A stretch of DNA of 10,926 nucleotides, from assembly GCA_943332745.1 (NCBI GenBank), contig CALQQQ010000022.1, positions 1-10,926 on the forward strand. The letters run 5' to 3'. Under the pieces are notes generated by a model. The model ran no database searches. It saw only the letters and a list, made by a program, of their open reading frames with translations, and was not told the DNA's origin. Every line of letters begins with the position of its first letter. Position 1 is the stretch's first letter. This document shows positions 10,646 to 10,926 of this stretch, in pieces. This DNA is from Opitutus sp. GAS368. GTDB lineage: Bacteria; Verrucomicrobiota; Verrucomicrobiae; Opitutales; UBA953. The position numbers were made by a program, and so were the translations under genes.

Positions 10646-10723
10646 GGGTTCTCATCCCTCCGGAGGGCTTAACCGGGCCTATCAGGCTTACCGTTAAGGC
10701 AAGTCTGTCGGCTAAGCCCTAGC
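10646..10723 (+). repeat. 78-bp direct repeat, copy 1
   Basis: Matches 10849-10926 with 4 differences in 78 bases. It contains the perfect palindrome CCCTCCGGAGGG (10655-10666), an 8-bp outer inverted pair AGGGCTTA (10664-10671) / TAAGCCCT (10713-10720), and between them a CTTA-CCGT-TAAG hairpin, so it can fold as a compact two-level structure. It starts 23 bases after the stop of the small membrane-protein ORF. It could be a dispersed structured intergenic repeat or an RNA element; I do not recognise a named family. Confidence 0.85.
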
Positions 10724-10736
10724 TCTGGCCCTTGAG

Positions 10737-10845
10737 TGAAGCGAAATGTCTAGCTGGCGGAGAGGGGGGGGATTGATTGCGCTTCGCTTCAGGCCTCCGG
10801 CCCGATGCCTCCGGCATCGTCTGTTCGGCCTGCGGCCTCACCGAA
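10737..10845. repeat. Palindrome cluster between the 78-bp repeats
   Basis: Short inverted repeats follow one another: TGAAGCGAA (10737-10745) with TTCGCTTCA (10783-10791); GGCC-TCC-GGCC (10792-10802); CGATGCC-TCC-GGCATCG (10803-10819, 7-bp stem); and GGCC-TGC-GGCC (10827-10837) inside TTCGG (10824-10828) / CCGAA (10841-10845). A run of eight G lies at 10764-10771. No protein gene is supported. Together with the flanking repeats this fills the roughly 300 bases after the small membrane-protein ORF. Confidence 0.65.
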
Positions 10846-10848
10846 CCT

Positions 10849-10926
10849 GGGTTCTCATCCCTCCGGAGGGCTTAACCGGCCCTATTATGCTTACCGTTAA
10901 GGCAAGTCTGTCGGCTAAGTCCTAGC
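10849..10926 (+). repeat. 78-bp direct repeat, copy 2 (reaches window edge)
   Basis: Second copy, 203 bp downstream of the first, same orientation, 74/78 identical. Three of the four differences fall in the inter-stem segment at about 10883-10891. The fourth turns the outer stem's TAAGCCCT into TAAGTCCT, which still pairs with AGGGCTTA as a G-T wobble. The copy ends exactly at the window end, so its true boundary, and whether more copies follow, cannot be seen. Confidence 0.85.

Noticed and set aside
10620..10666. Selenocysteine readthrough at TGA 10620 with the CCCTCCGGAGGG palindrome as a SECIS element
   Set aside because: The TGA falls in a membrane segment with no redox motif, the palindrome is about 32 bases away with almost no loop, and a simple TGG-to-TGA change explains the frame better.
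10664..10697. Integron attC-like site (GCTTAAC ... GTTAAGG) in the 78-bp repeat
   Set aside because: The first box fits RYYYAAC, but GTTAAGG lacks the final pyrimidine of GTTRRRY, and the 19-base interval is too short for the inner L boxes; no integrase gene is in view.
10645..10720. tRNA or tRNA-like gene in the repeat (AGGG-TTCTCAT-CCCT resembles a T-arm)
   Set aside because: The loop lacks the conserved purine-A of a T-loop, there is no anticodon arm in the right place, and the repeat's outer stem does not enclose this hairpin.
10646..10926. CRISPR array
   Set aside because: Only two repeats of 78 bp with a 125-bp structured interval are seen; the unit and spacer sizes do not fit CRISPR and no cas gene is present.

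Overview
The window looks like a chromosomal segment of a PVC-group bacterium, most likely Verrucomicrobiota and less likely Planctomycetota. Three things point there: PSCyt/DUF1549/DUF1553 cytochrome proteins and cytochrome-WD40 fusions, which are expanded in that group; an export-rich gene set; and high-GC coding sequence with little Shine-Dalgarno signal before the starts. No phylogenetic marker gene is present, so the assignment rests on family distribution.

Region 1 (1-7826, + strand) is a tight three-gene module with spacers of 4 and 13 bp, so probably one transcript. It holds (a) the 3' part of a large exported beta-rich protein with a pre-peptidase C-terminal (PPC) domain; (b) a 937-residue exported cytochrome-like protein with three haem-type motifs, two Ig-like (BIG2-type) domains, DUF1549 and DUF1553; and (c) a 1059-residue exported protein joining a PSCyt1 haem domain, a seven-repeat WD40 propeller and about 590 residues of Ala/Lys/Glu-rich coiled coil. 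All parts look periplasmic or surface-located. A redox-linked envelope assembly is a reasonable inference, but its substrate cannot be read from the sequence.

Region 2 (7827-8047) is a low-complexity intergenic stretch. It has a G-quadruplex-like GGGGTA tract, a perfect 9-bp hairpin, GGGTGGC repeats and a C-rich AGCCCY hexamer tract. The hexamers run almost to the start of the next gene.

Region 3 (8048-9277, + strand) is a polysaccharide pyruvyl transferase family protein. Its reading frame extends upstream of the first ATG/GTG/TTG start into a textbook twin-arginine signal, which implies a CTG or other non-standard start, or a lost ATG. Convergent with it, 6 bp away, is an exported DUF6807 ('PmoA-like') protein (9284-10237, - strand).

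Region 4 (10238-10926) has a divergent small membrane-protein ORF (10368-10622) and then about 300 bp of structured repeat DNA. Two 78-bp direct repeats (74/78 identical) lie 203 bp apart, with a cluster of short palindromes between them; the second copy ends at the window edge, so the array may continue. The small ORF stays open past its TGA into the first repeat copy, so it may be truncated or have a degenerate end.
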